Assembly: GCA_949502025.1 (NCBI GenBank)
Contig: CATBCG010000052.1
Coordinates: forward strand, 1 to 45,069
Direction of reading: 5' to 3'
Source of the DNA: MGBC131033 sp910585655
Lineage (GTDB): Bacteria; Bacillota; Clostridia; Lachnospirales; Lachnospiraceae
DNA: 45,069 nucleotides
Part shown: positions 16,064-24,759 of the stretch, piece after piece
Layout: each line of letters begins with the position of its first letter
How positions within the stretch are numbered: the stretch's first letter is position 1
Made by a program: the position numbers and the translations under genes
Notes under the pieces: generated by a model
The model's input: only the letters and a program-made list of their open reading frames with translations
Databases searched by the model: none
What the model was told of the DNA's origin: nothing

Positions 16064-17259
16064 AAGCAGGGATGGAAGAGGAACGGAATTTAAAAAAAGA
16101 ATTGGGCTATCGGTTATACGCTCTGATCTATCGGATAAGCTGCCTGTTTCCGCTTCGCCAAAACCAGGTGTTTTCGATTATGACACACGATCCGTCGGAA
16201 AACGGCAACGTCCGCAGGCTGGAACGTTATATGAAAAAACAGCAGGTAACGCCGCCGTATCGCTTTACTTCCCTGACCAAAGGAGAGCGGAATCAGATGA
16301 CGCAGACGGGAGGGCAGCAGAGCGCGCTGCTTTCCTTTTTTTTGAAAAAACCTTGGCAGATGGCACGAGCGGAATATATCCTGATGGACAATGCGTTTTT
16401 GCCAATGGCGTATCTTCATATCCGCCGCCGTACAAAGGTGGTACAGCTCTGGCATGGAACGGGTACGATTAAAAAATTCGGGCAGGATGCAACGAAAGGC
16501 TGGCTACATGAGAAAGAGCGTCGGATTAATCAAAATATTACTCATCTGATTGTCAATGCTCCGGCGTTGATAGAGCAATATGCCCAGGCTTTTGCTGTGC
16601 CGCCAGATCGTACTTATGCGACCGGGCTGCCAAGAACCGACGCGTTGATAGAACAGATCCGACAGCAGGAGGGTAAGGAAAAAAAGGAAGGATTGTTAGA
16701 AAGCTATCCGCAGCTATCCGGAAAAAAGCTGCTTTTGTATGCGCCGACCTGGCGCGACACAGAACAGGATGCTCCCCGGCTGCATGTGGATATCGAAACG
16801 CTGTGCCAGCATTTGCCAAAGGACTATGCCGTGCTGCTAAGACTACATCCGTTTGTAGCGGAGGCGTATGAAAAGCAAAACAAAAAGAAGATTGACCGAT
16901 GTTGTCTGGTGTCGGAATATCCGGATCTGATCGAGTTGATGTGCTGTTCGGATGCCTTGATTACCGACTATTCTTCGATTATTTTTGACTATGTGCTGCT
17001 GAACAAGCCGATTTATTTTTGTACCGATGATTTGCAGGAATTTTCCGATTCCGGAAGAGGTTTTTACCAGCCTTATGAAAGCTTTGTTCCGGGACCGGTG
17101 ACATCGGACGCCGTACATTTAGCGGAGCAGATCAGAACGGACTGCGCCAGTCAGGAAAAATGGCGCAGCCGCCGGGAAGAGTTTACAAAGCATTATTATG
17201 AAAAGCAGGACGGCAGAGCGGCAGAACGGATTTATGAGTTGATTGCAGAACGCAAATAA
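16060..17259 (+). CDS. CDP-glycerol glycerophosphotransferase (divergent TagB/TarF-like)
   Basis: 399 aa if the GTG at 16060 is used (four-base overlap with the preceding stop); the ATG at 16072 gives 395 aa and a better ribosome-binding-site spacing. Conserved motifs are LWHGTGTIKKF (about 130), LLYAPTWRD (about 228) and ITDYSSIIFDY (about 305). It is clearly more distant from the other three family members in the cluster: it has HGTGTIKKF in place of HGTPLK and no RDDEY. That pattern resembles priming-type or ribitol/glycerol chain-starting enzymes, but I cannot assign the step. It is the last plus-strand gene of the cluster and ends 5 bp from the convergent sugar transferase. Confidence 0.88.
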   Translation: MKAGMEEERNLKKELGYRLYALIYRISCLFPLRQNQVFSIMTHDPSENGNVRRLERYMKKQQVTPPYRFTSLTKGERNQMTQTGGQQSALLSFFLKKPWQMARAEYILMDNAFLPMAYLHIRRRTKVVQLWHGTGTIKKFGQDATKGWLHEKERRINQNITHLIVNAPALIEQYAQAFAVPPDRTYATGLPRTDALIEQIRQQEGKEKKEGLLESYPQLSGKKLLLYAPTWRDTEQDAPRLHVDIETLCQHLPKDYAVLLRLHPFVAEAYEKQNKKKIDRCCLVSEYPDLIELMCCSDALITDYSSIIFDYVLLNKPIYFCTDDLQEFSDSGRGFYQPYESFVPGPVTSDAVHLAEQIRTDCASQEKWRSRREEFTKHYYEKQDGRAAERIYELIAERK

Positions 17260-17280
17260 AAACGTTAGTAGGCGTTTTTA
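17257..17280. terminator. Short bidirectional terminator between convergent genes
   Basis: AAAAACG (17258-17264) and CGTTTTT form a 7-bp stem around an 8-nt loop that holds the stop codon of the minus-strand gene. T-runs follow on both strands. Weak but symmetrical. Confidence 0.4.
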
Positions 17281-18674
17281 TTGATAAAGCCTTTAAATAC
17301 CGTCAAAAATAAAATTTTGATATCCATGCCCAACGTCCAGTTTTCGATATAGTACAAATCATGTTCGATTCGTTTGCGGATCGAAGTGTCGCCTCGATAA
17401 CCATTGACCTGCGCCCAACCGGTAATACCAGGACGTACCTGGTGCTTAATCATATACCGTGGGATTTCTTCTTTGAATTTTTCTACGAAGAACGGGCGCT
17501 CCGGTCTGGGACCGACCAGACTCATATCTCCTTTTAAGACATTGAAAATCTGTGGCAACTCGTCGATGCTTGTCTTGCGGATAATTTTGCCAATCGGTGT
17601 GACGCGGGGATCATTACGGGTTGTCCACGCTTTTTTCTCCTGACTGGTATCCTGTACTTCCATCGAACGGAACTTATACATATGAAATTCCTGATTGTGC
17701 AGACCGATTCTCACCTGGGAGAAAATAAGTGGACCCTTAGAGGTCAGCTTGATGATAATAGCAACAATCAGCATCGGAATGGAAAATATAACCAGCATCA
17801 TCAACGCGCCGACAATATCCATCGAACGTTTGACAAATTTGTTCCAGCTATTGGAAAGTGGTACATTACGGATGTTGATGACCGGAAGCCCGTCCAAATC
17901 CTCCGTATGCGCCGTGGTAGGGATTACGTTTTGATAATCCGGAACAAACTGGGTGTGTACGCCGGATTTTTCACATATCGAAACAAGACGCTCCAGCGCG
18001 GTATATTCGTCTAAGCGAATCGTAATGGCAATTTCATCAAATAAATGTTCTTTTAAAAGCTTTTCGAGTATATGCGTATCACCCAGCACCGGAATCCCTC
18101 GATAAACGGTTCCTTTGTGAACCGTATCGTCTAAAATCCCATAAATATGATAGCCCCAGGAGGGATTGGAAAGCATCCGGTCAATATAACGCTCTGCCGC
18201 GCTGCTGTATCCTACAAACAGGATGTGCTTTTGGTTAAAGCCTTTTAGACGCAAAGTATTTAAAATCTTCATCAGGACATAGCGAAACAGCAGTGAGGTC
18301 GTCGTATTAAACAGAAAAAAGGTAAAAATAAAAGTACGGGAAATATTGTTTTCCTTGAGTAAATAAAGTAAAAAAGGAAATGCTACGATCCCGATCAAGT
18401 TGGCTTTGATACAGTTGCCGAACTGATGACGCAGCCGTCTTTGGCGCATCGGGGTATAGAGCTGGCAGTTATAATAAATGATAAGATAAGCCGGAATCAA
18501 AGCCAGCAGAAACTTGGAATAGCCCGAAAAAGGATACCATGCTCCGGTCTTTGGCGGGAACAAGGTAAAGCGGACAAAGTAGGAAAGGGCAAAGGAAAGA
18601 AAGATCAGCATGGCGTCCAATATCATATATAAACGGTTTAAGGCTTTTTGATTTTCTTTTATCATAGTGTTCAC
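17265..18674 (-). CDS. Undecaprenyl-phosphate sugar-1-phosphate transferase (WcaJ/CpsE type)
   Basis: 469 aa. Starts a surface polysaccharide repeat by moving a sugar-1-phosphate onto undecaprenyl phosphate. Five N-terminal membrane segments (about 15-140), a CoA-binding-like Rossmann domain (about 145-250, VGYSSAAERYIDRML), one more helix near 280, and the C-terminal bacterial sugar transferase domain with KRSMDIVGA, YKFRSM, TSIDELPQ, SLVGPRPE and RPGITGWAQVNG. The length and full domain set match the exopolysaccharide 'polyprenyl glycosylphosphotransferase' group. It faces the glycerophosphate cluster tail to tail, so it may prime the acceptor used there. The sugar (glucose or galactose) is not determined. 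Confidence 0.93.
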   Translation of the reverse strand: MNTMIKENQKALNRLYMILDAMLIFLSFALSYFVRFTLFPPKTGAWYPFSGYSKFLLALIPAYLIIYYNCQLYTPMRQRRLRHQFGNCIKANLIGIVAFPFLLYLLKENNISRTFIFTFFLFNTTTSLLFRYVLMKILNTLRLKGFNQKHILFVGYSSAAERYIDRMLSNPSWGYHIYGILDDTVHKGTVYRGIPVLGDTHILEKLLKEHLFDEIAITIRLDEYTALERLVSICEKSGVHTQFVPDYQNVIPTTAHTEDLDGLPVINIRNVPLSNSWNKFVKRSMDIVGALMMLVIFSIPMLIVAIIIKLTSKGPLIFSQVRIGLHNQEFHMYKFRSMEVQDTSQEKKAWTTRNDPRVTPIGKIIRKTSIDELPQIFNVLKGDMSLVGPRPERPFFVEKFKEEIPRYMIKHQVRPGITGWAQVNGYRGDTSIRKRIEHDLYYIENWTLGMDIKILFLTVFKGFINKNAY

Positions 18675-18707
18675 ATCCTTATATAATCTATGGCAGTAAG
18701 GTGTCTT

Positions 18708-18745
18708 TGGTCAAATGGTTATGACCAGTATACTATACCTGGTTA
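18708..18745. promoter_or_regulatory. Possible operator/promoter region between divergent genes
   Basis: A partial palindrome, ACCAG-TATACTATAC-CTGGT (about 18724-18743), contains TATACT. It lies between the divergently transcribed sugar transferase and htrA-like genes. TTGGTC lies 16 nt ahead of TATACT on the plus strand. This could be a promoter overlapped by a repressor site; no regulator gene is adjacent. Confidence 0.3.
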
Positions 18746-18862
18746 AATTATTCCATTAAAAATTTCTTACGAAACAGGAAATTCACACACTTTTCACAAA
18801 TGATGGCTAAAATAAGCTAAAAAAGGATCAAAATCGAAAAGAAAAACGGGAGGGAGTCCGGC

Positions 18863-20050
18863 ATGGATAAGAGAAGAAAGCGGGAGCATCGGGTTTTGTT
18901 GGTGTTGGTAAGCTTGTTTGTTTTGCTGCTGATCGGGACAATGACGGCAATCGGGACATTCGTCGTTCAGGGAGTATTCCATCAGAAAGAAGGGTCGGCG
19001 GCTCTGCCGGAGCCAGGCTATGCAAGACTGGAATCCACAAGAACGGTAGCATGGGATGAGTCCGGTGAGGTCTTGGATTTATCTGGGATTGTCGATGAAG
19101 TTATGCCATCAATCGTTGCGATTACCAATATGACTACGACAAAATATTACAATTTTTTCGGCTCCTATGAGCGTGACAGTGAAGGCAGAGGCTCCGGGAT
19201 TATTTTTGAGGAGACGGAGAAGGAGCTTTTGATTATGACAAACTACCATGTGGTAGAGAATTCCAAAAGCCTCCAGATCACCTTTGAGAATGGGACGATT
19301 GTGGAGGGCGGCATTAAGGGAACAAACAGCAGCTCCGATTTGGCAGTCGTGGCAGTACCGCTTTCCGAGCTGGAAGAAGAAACCAGAGAAACGATTCGAG
19401 TGGCACGGCTTGGGAATAGCGAAGCCTGCCGGGTAGGGCAGATGGTACTGGCAATCGGCAACGCTTTGGGGTATGGGCAGTCTCTGACCGTAGGCTACAT
19501 CAGCGCAAAGGATCGTCCGGTGTTGGTAGATAACAGGGAAATGGTGCTACTTCAGACCGACGCGGCGATCAATCCAGGCAACAGTGGCGGCGCGCTTCTC
19601 AATATGCAGGGAGAAGTGATCGGAATCAATTCGGTCAAGTATTTAGACGAGAAAGTAGAGCGGATGGGGTATGCCATTCCTATGGAAAAAGCTTTGCCGA
19701 TTATTGAGAGCTTAAAAGGGCGAGAAGACGTAGGAGAGGAAGAACGCGGCTATTTGGGAATCCGTTATGAAGAAGTATCGGAGGATTTAAACCAGTTCTA
19801 TCAGTTTCCGTATGGTATTTATGTAACAGAGGTGCTGCAAGGAAGCGCTGCGGATAAGGCAGGTATTTATGTCCGTGATATCATTACGGTAGTCAACGGG
19901 ATAGAAGTTATGGATAAAAACACTATGCAAGACTGTATGAAAGGCTACCGAATCGGGGAAGAAATCACCCTGATGATAGAACGATATTACCGCGGACGCT
20001 ACCATGAAATCGAGCTTACCGTGACGTTAGAGGGATTACCGGAGGAATAG
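18863..20050 (+). CDS. htrA: Membrane-anchored trypsin-like serine protease with PDZ domain (HtrA family)
   Basis: 395 aa. One N-terminal membrane helix (about 11-36) puts the protease outside the membrane. The catalytic triad is visible: His129 in NYHVV, Asp159 in SSDLAV and Ser241 in NPGNSGGAL. A single PDZ domain follows (about 295-390). This is the HtrA/DegP-type envelope quality-control protease usual in Bacillota. GGGAGGGAG precedes the ATG. The Gly-Gly-rich loop before His is short, so the LA loop is small. It is monocistronic: the sugar transferase is divergent, and a separate promoter follows the stop. Confidence 0.94.
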   Translation: MDKRRKREHRVLLVLVSLFVLLLIGTMTAIGTFVVQGVFHQKEGSAALPEPGYARLESTRTVAWDESGEVLDLSGIVDEVMPSIVAITNMTTTKYYNFFGSYERDSEGRGSGIIFEETEKELLIMTNYHVVENSKSLQITFENGTIVEGGIKGTNSSSDLAVVAVPLSELEEETRETIRVARLGNSEACRVGQMVLAIGNALGYGQSLTVGYISAKDRPVLVDNREMVLLQTDAAINPGNSGGALLNMQGEVIGINSVKYLDEKVERMGYAIPMEKALPIIESLKGREDVGEEERGYLGIRYEEVSEDLNQFYQFPYGIYVTEVLQGSAADKAGIYVRDIITVVNGIEVMDKNTMQDCMKGYRIGEEITLMIERYYRGRYHEIELTVTLEGLPEE

Positions 20051-20081
20051 GAAACTTTGTTGCAAAATTTCAAAATCGGGC

Positions 20082-20110
20082 TTGATTTTTTAGTAATCTC
20101 GTATTATAAT
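20082..20110 (+). promoter_or_regulatory. Strong sigma-A promoter of an RNA unit
   Basis: TTGATT (20082-20087), a 17-nt spacer and a perfect TATAAT (20105-20110). It starts 32 bp behind the htrA-like stop codon and about 190 bp before the next coding start. Confidence 0.8.
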
Positions 20111-20116
20111 AGGCTT

Positions 20117-20262
20117 GTGTTAAGAGTTTACCCTTCAAGAAGAATGGTAACATTCTCCTCCCTTTAGGCAGATAAACTCGAATCACACACTATATAACCC
20201 CTTATTAATTATTTATACTCCCCTCATCGAAAAGAGACCAGCTCCCCTGGTCTCTTTTCACA
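20117..20262 (+). ncRNA. Candidate small RNA, about 140 nt, with C-rich unpaired motifs
   Basis: The interval between the promoter above and the terminator at 20230-20258 has no convincing reading frame but has structure. GTGT plus GAGTTTA pair with TAAACTC plus ACAC as an outer stem. Inside is a hairpin of AGAATG/CATTCT capped by GTAA. C-rich single-stranded stretches follow: ACCCTTC, CTCCTCCCTTT (20155-20165), ACCCCTTA and CTCCCCTC. CTCCTCCCTTT is complementary to an extended Shine-Dalgarno sequence. It could be a trans-acting RNA, a 6S-like RNA or a leader of the next gene; I do not recognise a known family. Confidence 0.55.
20230..20262 (+). terminator. Intrinsic terminator of the RNA unit
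   Basis: AAAAGAGACCAG pairs with CTGGTCTCTTTT (12 bp) around the loop CTCCC. The 3' arm supplies the T4 tract. Confidence 0.8.
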
Positions 20263-20299
20263 AGTCAAACAGAATCATACATATAGTTAGGAGATCAAA

Positions 20300-21673
20300 A
20301 TGGAAAAACGAACGAAAGTCTTTTTTAGGATGTTGCTCCTCTTGTTGTTGGTAAGTGGAATCAGTAGCTTTTCTGCTTTTTCTCTTCAGGCAAAGGCGGC
20401 TGAGCTAGAGCGGCAGGAGGACGAGTTAGAGCTGACTGAAGAGGACGTAAAAGAAGGGAGGCTTCGTATTCCGGCAGGTATTTATAAACGGATTTTAATT
20501 CGAGGGAATATCCGCGATGCGGCGATCTATATGAAAGATGTGGTAGTGGAGGAATACATGTCCTTATACGGCGGGACGGAAAGGAGCATCACCGTAATTT
20601 TATCCGGAGAAACCGATATCCGTAAGCTGATTGCCAGAAGAAATGTAACGATTACGTCCTTAGACAGCAAGCAGCATATTATAACGGTGTCTGTCCGGGA
20701 TGCGGTAGAAGTACGTTTATTGGCAAATGTCGCAAATTACAGTATGCCGACGGGTGTGACCGGAGTCAGAAGCGAGCTGTATGGGAAGATAGATGCTTTG
20801 GTAGATAAAGGGGAAGGAAATCAGCATTGGGCATATTCCAGGATTGAAAAGGCAAAGCTCGAAGGAAAACAAAACGTATTGGTGGCACAGGCTAAACTTG
20901 GGAAAATTTATCTGTTCGGCGAGGGAAACCGGGTATCGGTACGGGAGGACGTAGAACGGGTGACGATAAACGGAACCCATGTGGTATTGTCAGTAGATGA
21001 AGAGGAAGCCAGAGCATTGGACGTGCGGGTAACAGGAGGTACCTGTAAGCTGATTCGACCGGAGCGTTATGAGAAGCTGTCGGATCAGAGCGAGCAGATC
21101 AATACCAAATCCTGTAAGACTTTGTTTATCGGAGATTCTCATACAGAAGGTCTTTATACCCGCGGCTATTTGAAAAAGGGAATGGACGCGCTGTTTGGAC
21201 GTGGAACAGCGGCGCCGAACTGGTATGTAAAAGGAAGAAAATATTTGGATTACCTGAACCGTCTGGCGGATTACCAGCCTGAAAAAATCGTATATTTATA
21301 CGGCGTCAACGGGATACAAACAGAGTCCAACATCGACTACAGCAAACAGCTTTTAAAAAAGTTGTTGGAAGAATATCCGGACGCGGTGATTTATGTTCAA
21401 CGGGTATTCCCGGTAGGAGATAACTATGCCGGAGTAGACGATTATCAATATGAGCTGTTTAATAAAAACGGACGTTTGAATATCGCAGATTTTAACGAAG
21501 AAATGAAAAAATTCTGTAAAAGCGACAGTAGGCTTTTGTGGACGGATACGACAAGCGGGCTGATTGACAAAAACGGAAATCTGGAGCGTGGGCTGACGGA
21601 CGATGGGCTTCATCTAAATGATGCTGGCTATAAAATCTGGTGGAACAACGTCAAAGAAGCAATTGAAAAATAA
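20300..21673 (+). CDS. Secreted SGNH/GDSL-type hydrolase with N-terminal beta-rich domain
   Basis: 457 aa. Signal peptide about 1-32 (SLQAKA). Residues about 45-260 are rich in short Val/Ile/Thr strands (for example SITVILSGETDIRKL, VTITSLDSKQHIITVSV), suggesting a beta-helix or adhesin-like region. The C-terminal SGNH hydrolase has the nucleophile Ser280 in FIGDSHTEG and the Asp435/His438 pair in DGLHLNDAGY. Such enzymes remove O-acetyl or similar esters from sugars or lipids, so a surface polysaccharide esterase is a fair guess. AGGAG precedes the ATG. Because a terminator stands 40 bp upstream, it needs read-through or an unseen promoter. Confidence 0.87.
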   Translation: MEKRTKVFFRMLLLLLLVSGISSFSAFSLQAKAAELERQEDELELTEEDVKEGRLRIPAGIYKRILIRGNIRDAAIYMKDVVVEEYMSLYGGTERSITVILSGETDIRKLIARRNVTITSLDSKQHIITVSVRDAVEVRLLANVANYSMPTGVTGVRSELYGKIDALVDKGEGNQHWAYSRIEKAKLEGKQNVLVAQAKLGKIYLFGEGNRVSVREDVERVTINGTHVVLSVDEEEARALDVRVTGGTCKLIRPERYEKLSDQSEQINTKSCKTLFIGDSHTEGLYTRGYLKKGMDALFGRGTAAPNWYVKGRKYLDYLNRLADYQPEKIVYLYGVNGIQTESNIDYSKQLLKKLLEEYPDAVIYVQRVFPVGDNYAGVDDYQYELFNKNGRLNIADFNEEMKKFCKSDSRLLWTDTTSGLIDKNGNLERGLTDDGLHLNDAGYKIWWNNVKEAIEK

Positions 21674-21757
21674 ACGATAAAAAGCAGTGTATAATTTTAA
21701 AAGATCGGCAGATACTATCCCTGTAACCATAATTCAATGAAATTAGGAGGTAGTATC

Positions 21758-21961
21758 ATGCCAAATAACAATTACAACGACAAGACATCCAACCATTCTC
21801 AGAACAGCTCCCAGAATAATTCCCAGAACAGTTCCCGGAATTGCTCTGAGAACCATTCTCAGAATAAGAATCAAAACAAGAGCCAGAACAGCTCTCAGAA
21901 TAAGAGCCAGAACAATTCCCAGAATTATTCTGAAAACAGCTCCCGCAACAGCAGCCGTTAG
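21758..21961 (+). CDS. Asn/Ser/Gln-rich repeat miniprotein
   Basis: 67 aa. After a short head (MPNNNYNDKTSN) the chain is built of degenerate QNSS/QNNS/NKSQ units; nearly all residues are N, S, Q, K or E, with one Cys. A perfect AGGAGG lies 8 nt before the ATG, and a strong terminator follows at 22008, so it is a real monocistronic gene rather than random low complexity. A TATAAT occurs at about 21690, with no clear -35. There is no signal peptide or membrane segment. Function unknown; such composition recalls some spore or surface structural miniproteins, which I only mention as a possibility. Confidence 0.75.
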   Translation: MPNNNYNDKTSNHSQNSSQNNSQNSSRNCSENHSQNKNQNKSQNSSQNKSQNNSQNYSENSSRNSSR

Positions 21962-22007
21962 TTTGAAGACAAATGGCTTAGCGTGAAAATTTTATCAGGA
22001 ACAAAGG

Positions 22008-22039
22008 AAAGAAGAGTCGTGTACAACGGCTCTTCTTTT
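22008..22039 (+). terminator. Intrinsic terminator after the repeat miniprotein gene
   Basis: AAAGAAGAG (22008-22016) pairs with CTCTTCTTT, extended by a CGT/ACG stem around the loop GTACA, then T4. Confidence 0.85.
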
Positions 22040-22078
22040 GCGTATATTATATAGTAAGAAACGAAAAGGAGCATCAGT

Positions 22079-22399
22079 ATGGGAATGGACAGCATATCGC
22101 CGAACGAGGCGGTTTCTTATATTGGAAAAAACGGTGTGTTATTTGTGGATCTGCGGGAGGCAGAGGAGTACCAGGCGGGGCATATTCCCGGAGCCGTACG
22201 GATGGATCATGAGGTTCTTCTAAAGCGGCGGGAGGAGCTAAAACGCTATAAAATGGTGATTCTATACTGCGAGAGGGGAAACGCCAGTTTGCTGGCGGCA
22301 AGGGAATTGAGGAACTTACCTATTGAAATCCGCAGCATTGCCTATGGAATGGGAGGCTACCAGGGACCGCTTAGCCGAAATCGTCGGAATCGATTTTAA
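22079..22399 (+). CDS. Single-domain rhodanese-like protein
   Basis: 106 aa. Typical rhodanese features are DLREAEEYQAGHIPGA (about 32-47) and the active-site loop YCERGNAS with Cys64. The loop form CERGNAS suits a sulfurtransferase of the GlpE/PspE size. AAGGAG precedes the ATG. It stands alone between two promoters, so no partner is suggested. The sulfur donor and acceptor are unknown. Confidence 0.9.
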   Translation: MGMDSISPNEAVSYIGKNGVLFVDLREAEEYQAGHIPGAVRMDHEVLLKRREELKRYKMVILYCERGNASLLAARELRNLPIEIRSIAYGMGGYQGPLSRNRRNRF

Positions 22400-22428
22400 T
22401 TGACGTAAGGGCGTAGGTAGCGTATGAT
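22400..22428 (+). promoter_or_regulatory. Sigma-A promoter for the RNA methyltransferase gene
   Basis: TTGACG (22400-22405), a 17-nt spacer and TATGAT (22423-22428), starting right at the stop of the rhodanese gene. Confidence 0.65.
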
Positions 22429-22476
22429 GAAAGGGAATCTGAAAGCACTTTAAAAGAGAAAGAGAGGAACCGGCAA

Positions 22477-23664
22477 ATGAGTAAGCTAGAGCTGATTGCG
22501 CCATGCCATTTTGGGCTGGAGGCAGTATTAAAACGGGAAATTACGGATTTGGGCTATCCCATCACCAGCGTAGAGGACGGAAGAGTGACCTTTTTAGGAG
22601 AGGAAGAAGCCATTGCCAGAGCCAATCTGTTTTTGCGGACAGCAGAACGGGTGATGCTAAAGGTAGGAAGCTTTCGGGCAGAAACCTTTGACGAATTGTT
22701 TGAGGGAACGAAGGCGTTAGAATGGGAACGGTATATTCCGGCAGACGGAAAGTTCTGGGTAAAAAAGGCGGCTTCGGTAAAAAGTAAGTTGTTTAGCCCT
22801 TCCGATATCCAGTCGATTATGAAAAAAGCAGTAGTAGAGCGGTTAAAACAGCGTTATCATGTAGGATGGTTTTCCGAAAGCGGGGAAAACTACCCAATCC
22901 GCGTATCCATTATGAAAGATCAGGTGACAGTAGCTTTGGATACTTCCGGAGAATCGCTGCATAAAAGGGGTTATCGAAAATTTACGGTAAAGGCGCCGAT
23001 TTCGGAGACATTGGCGGCGGCTCTGATTATGCTGACCCCGTGGAAGGCAGATCGGATTCTGGTAGATCCGTTTTGCGGCAGCGGGACGATTCCGATCGAA
23101 GCGGCGATGATGGGGATGAATATCGCTCCGGGATTAGAGCGGGAATTTACCGCAGAAGCTTGGGGGAATGTAGCGCCGAGAAAATTGTGGTATGAAGCGG
23201 TCAGTGAGGCGCAGGATCTGATCAATTCCGAAGTTGAATTGAGGTTACAGGGATATGATATAGATGAAAAAGCACTAGAAGCGGCTCGTGCCAACGCCAA
23301 GCTTGCCGGTGTTGAGGGGCAGATCCACTTTCAGAAAAGAGATGTACGGGAGTTAAGCCATGCTAAAAAATACGGCTTTATTATTACAAACCCGCCTTAT
23401 GGAGAACGATTAGAGGACGAGGAAGCCATGCCGGAGCTGTACCGTACTATCGGTAAAGCCTTTTCCGGCTTGGATTCCTGGTCCTGGTATATCATTACAG
23501 GTTACGAAGACGCCCCTAACTATATCGGTAGACCGGCAGACAAAAACAGAAAGCTTTATAATGGTATGTTAAAGACTTATTTTTACCAGTATTTAGGACC
23601 AAAGCCTCCGAAACAACCGGTAAACGTCGCCGCCTCCTATCAGGCTAGCGGCAACGGGTCGTAA
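22477..23664 (+). CDS. THUMP-domain class I RNA methyltransferase (YpsC/RlmL-N type)
   Basis: 395 aa. An N-terminal ferredoxin-like and THUMP region (about 1-160) is followed by the UPF0020 methyltransferase domain with the SAM-binding motif VDPFCGSGTIPIEAA (about 190) and the catalytic NPPYGERL (about 308). This matches the stand-alone Gram-positive YpsC group, related to the N-terminal half of E. coli RlmL, which makes m2G in 23S rRNA. GAGAGGAA precedes the ATG. The last 20 bp overlap the convergent hydrolase gene, and no terminator lies between them. Confidence 0.93.
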   Translation: MSKLELIAPCHFGLEAVLKREITDLGYPITSVEDGRVTFLGEEEAIARANLFLRTAERVMLKVGSFRAETFDELFEGTKALEWERYIPADGKFWVKKAASVKSKLFSPSDIQSIMKKAVVERLKQRYHVGWFSESGENYPIRVSIMKDQVTVALDTSGESLHKRGYRKFTVKAPISETLAAALIMLTPWKADRILVDPFCGSGTIPIEAAMMGMNIAPGLEREFTAEAWGNVAPRKLWYEAVSEAQDLINSEVELRLQGYDIDEKALEAARANAKLAGVEGQIHFQKRDVRELSHAKKYGFIITNPPYGERLEDEEAMPELYRTIGKAFSGLDSWSWYIITGYEDAPNYIGRPADKNRKLYNGMLKTYFYQYLGPKPPKQPVNVAASYQASGNGS

Positions 23665-24565
23665 TCCATTCAAGTATATCGTTGGTAATAGTATCTTTGT
23701 CCAGCTCATTTAACAGCTCGTGGCGATCCTGCGGGTAAAGCTTACAGGTAACGTCCGAGTAGCCATGTTTTTGATAAAAGCGGGAGAGAAAAGTAATTTG
23801 TTTCCCATAGCCGCCGACCGGATCACAGTCGCCGGAGAGGAAAAAAAGCGGAAGCTCCCTGCGGGTATGCAGCATTCCTGACCGGCGTCTGGCAATGGCA
23901 GAGAGCTTGATCAGGTCATGATAAAAGCTGGCACTGCAAAGAAAGCCGCAGTAAGGATCGTGCAAGTAAGCGCCGACTATCTGGTTATCCCTGGTCAGCC
24001 AGTCCATCACAGTACGGGTGGAAAGTTTTAGATACTGCCTGTTTTCAAAGAGAAGATGGTTCATAAAGGAAGAGCGATGCTCGGCACCCAAAAAGAGACT
24101 GACCAGACGGCTGACCAAAAGACCGGAGGCAATCACGGCTTTGGAAGGGCAGGTAGAGCCACAGATCATAGCGCCGGAAAAGGCATCGTCCTTTTGGAGA
24201 ACACAGCGTGTTACCAAAGAGCCCATGCTGTGACCGAAAATAAAATAAGGCTCGCTCCGTTTGGTCTGACGGATAAATCCGGCGACTGCCCGCGCGTCGT
24301 CGATTAGCTTTCGGTAGCCCTTTGAGGAAGCCAGATGCCCTAATTCCTCCAGCTTACAGTCCGTTCCATGACCGCGGTGATCGTAGAGATAAACGTCAAC
24401 GCCGTTATCTGCCAGAGTCTGCGCGAATCCCAGATAGCGTTTATGATGCTCTGCCATACCATGCAGAACCAAAAGCGAAGCACGAGGAGCATCGTCGCAC
24501 AAAAAGGCGTATAGTTTAGTCAGATGGCCATCCTCTTGGGAAAGCTCAAATACTTGCTGCTGCAT
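23645..24565 (-). CDS. Alpha/beta hydrolase, monoacylglycerol-lipase-like
   Basis: 306 aa. Hydrolase_4 (serine aminopeptidase S33) fold: oxyanion region VLHGMAEHHKRY, nucleophile Ser in FGHSMGSLV (about residue 110), acid in GDCDPVGG (about 250) and His in QDRHELLNE (about 280). Probably a cytosolic lysophospholipase or monoacylglycerol lipase; the substrate is not shown. The start at 24565 is chosen because homology begins there and AAAGGTG lies upstream; the open frame runs another 177 codons 5' but has no protein-like content. It overlaps the convergent methyltransferase gene by 20 bp. Confidence 0.9.
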   Translation of the reverse strand: MQQQVFELSQEDGHLTKLYAFLCDDAPRASLLVLHGMAEHHKRYLGFAQTLADNGVDVYLYDHRGHGTDCKLEELGHLASSKGYRKLIDDARAVAGFIRQTKRSEPYFIFGHSMGSLVTRCVLQKDDAFSGAMICGSTCPSKAVIASGLLVSRLVSLFLGAEHRSSFMNHLLFENRQYLKLSTRTVMDWLTRDNQIVGAYLHDPYCGFLCSASFYHDLIKLSAIARRRSGMLHTRRELPLFFLSGDCDPVGGYGKQITFLSRFYQKHGYSDVTCKLYPQDRHELLNELDKDTITNDILEWITTRCR

Positions 24566-24759
24566 AGAAATCACACCTTTCGCAAAAAGAGAGGTTTTAT
24601 AGTGATAAAATACCCATTTATACTTGATTATATCATTCCTGAAGAAAAAAAGCAAAGAAATTTCAGACGGAATATTGTAGAAAAAAGCAGCATGGTATAT
24701 AATGACGGTGGGAGCAAGGAAATGGCGGTGGAACCGTCTGGAAAGACAGGAGGATATCG

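Noticed and set aside
21770..21955. Short tandem repeats resembling a CRISPR or VNTR array
   Set aside because: Units are irregular, multiples of three and in frame with a gene that has good start and stop signals; there are no spacers and no cas genes.
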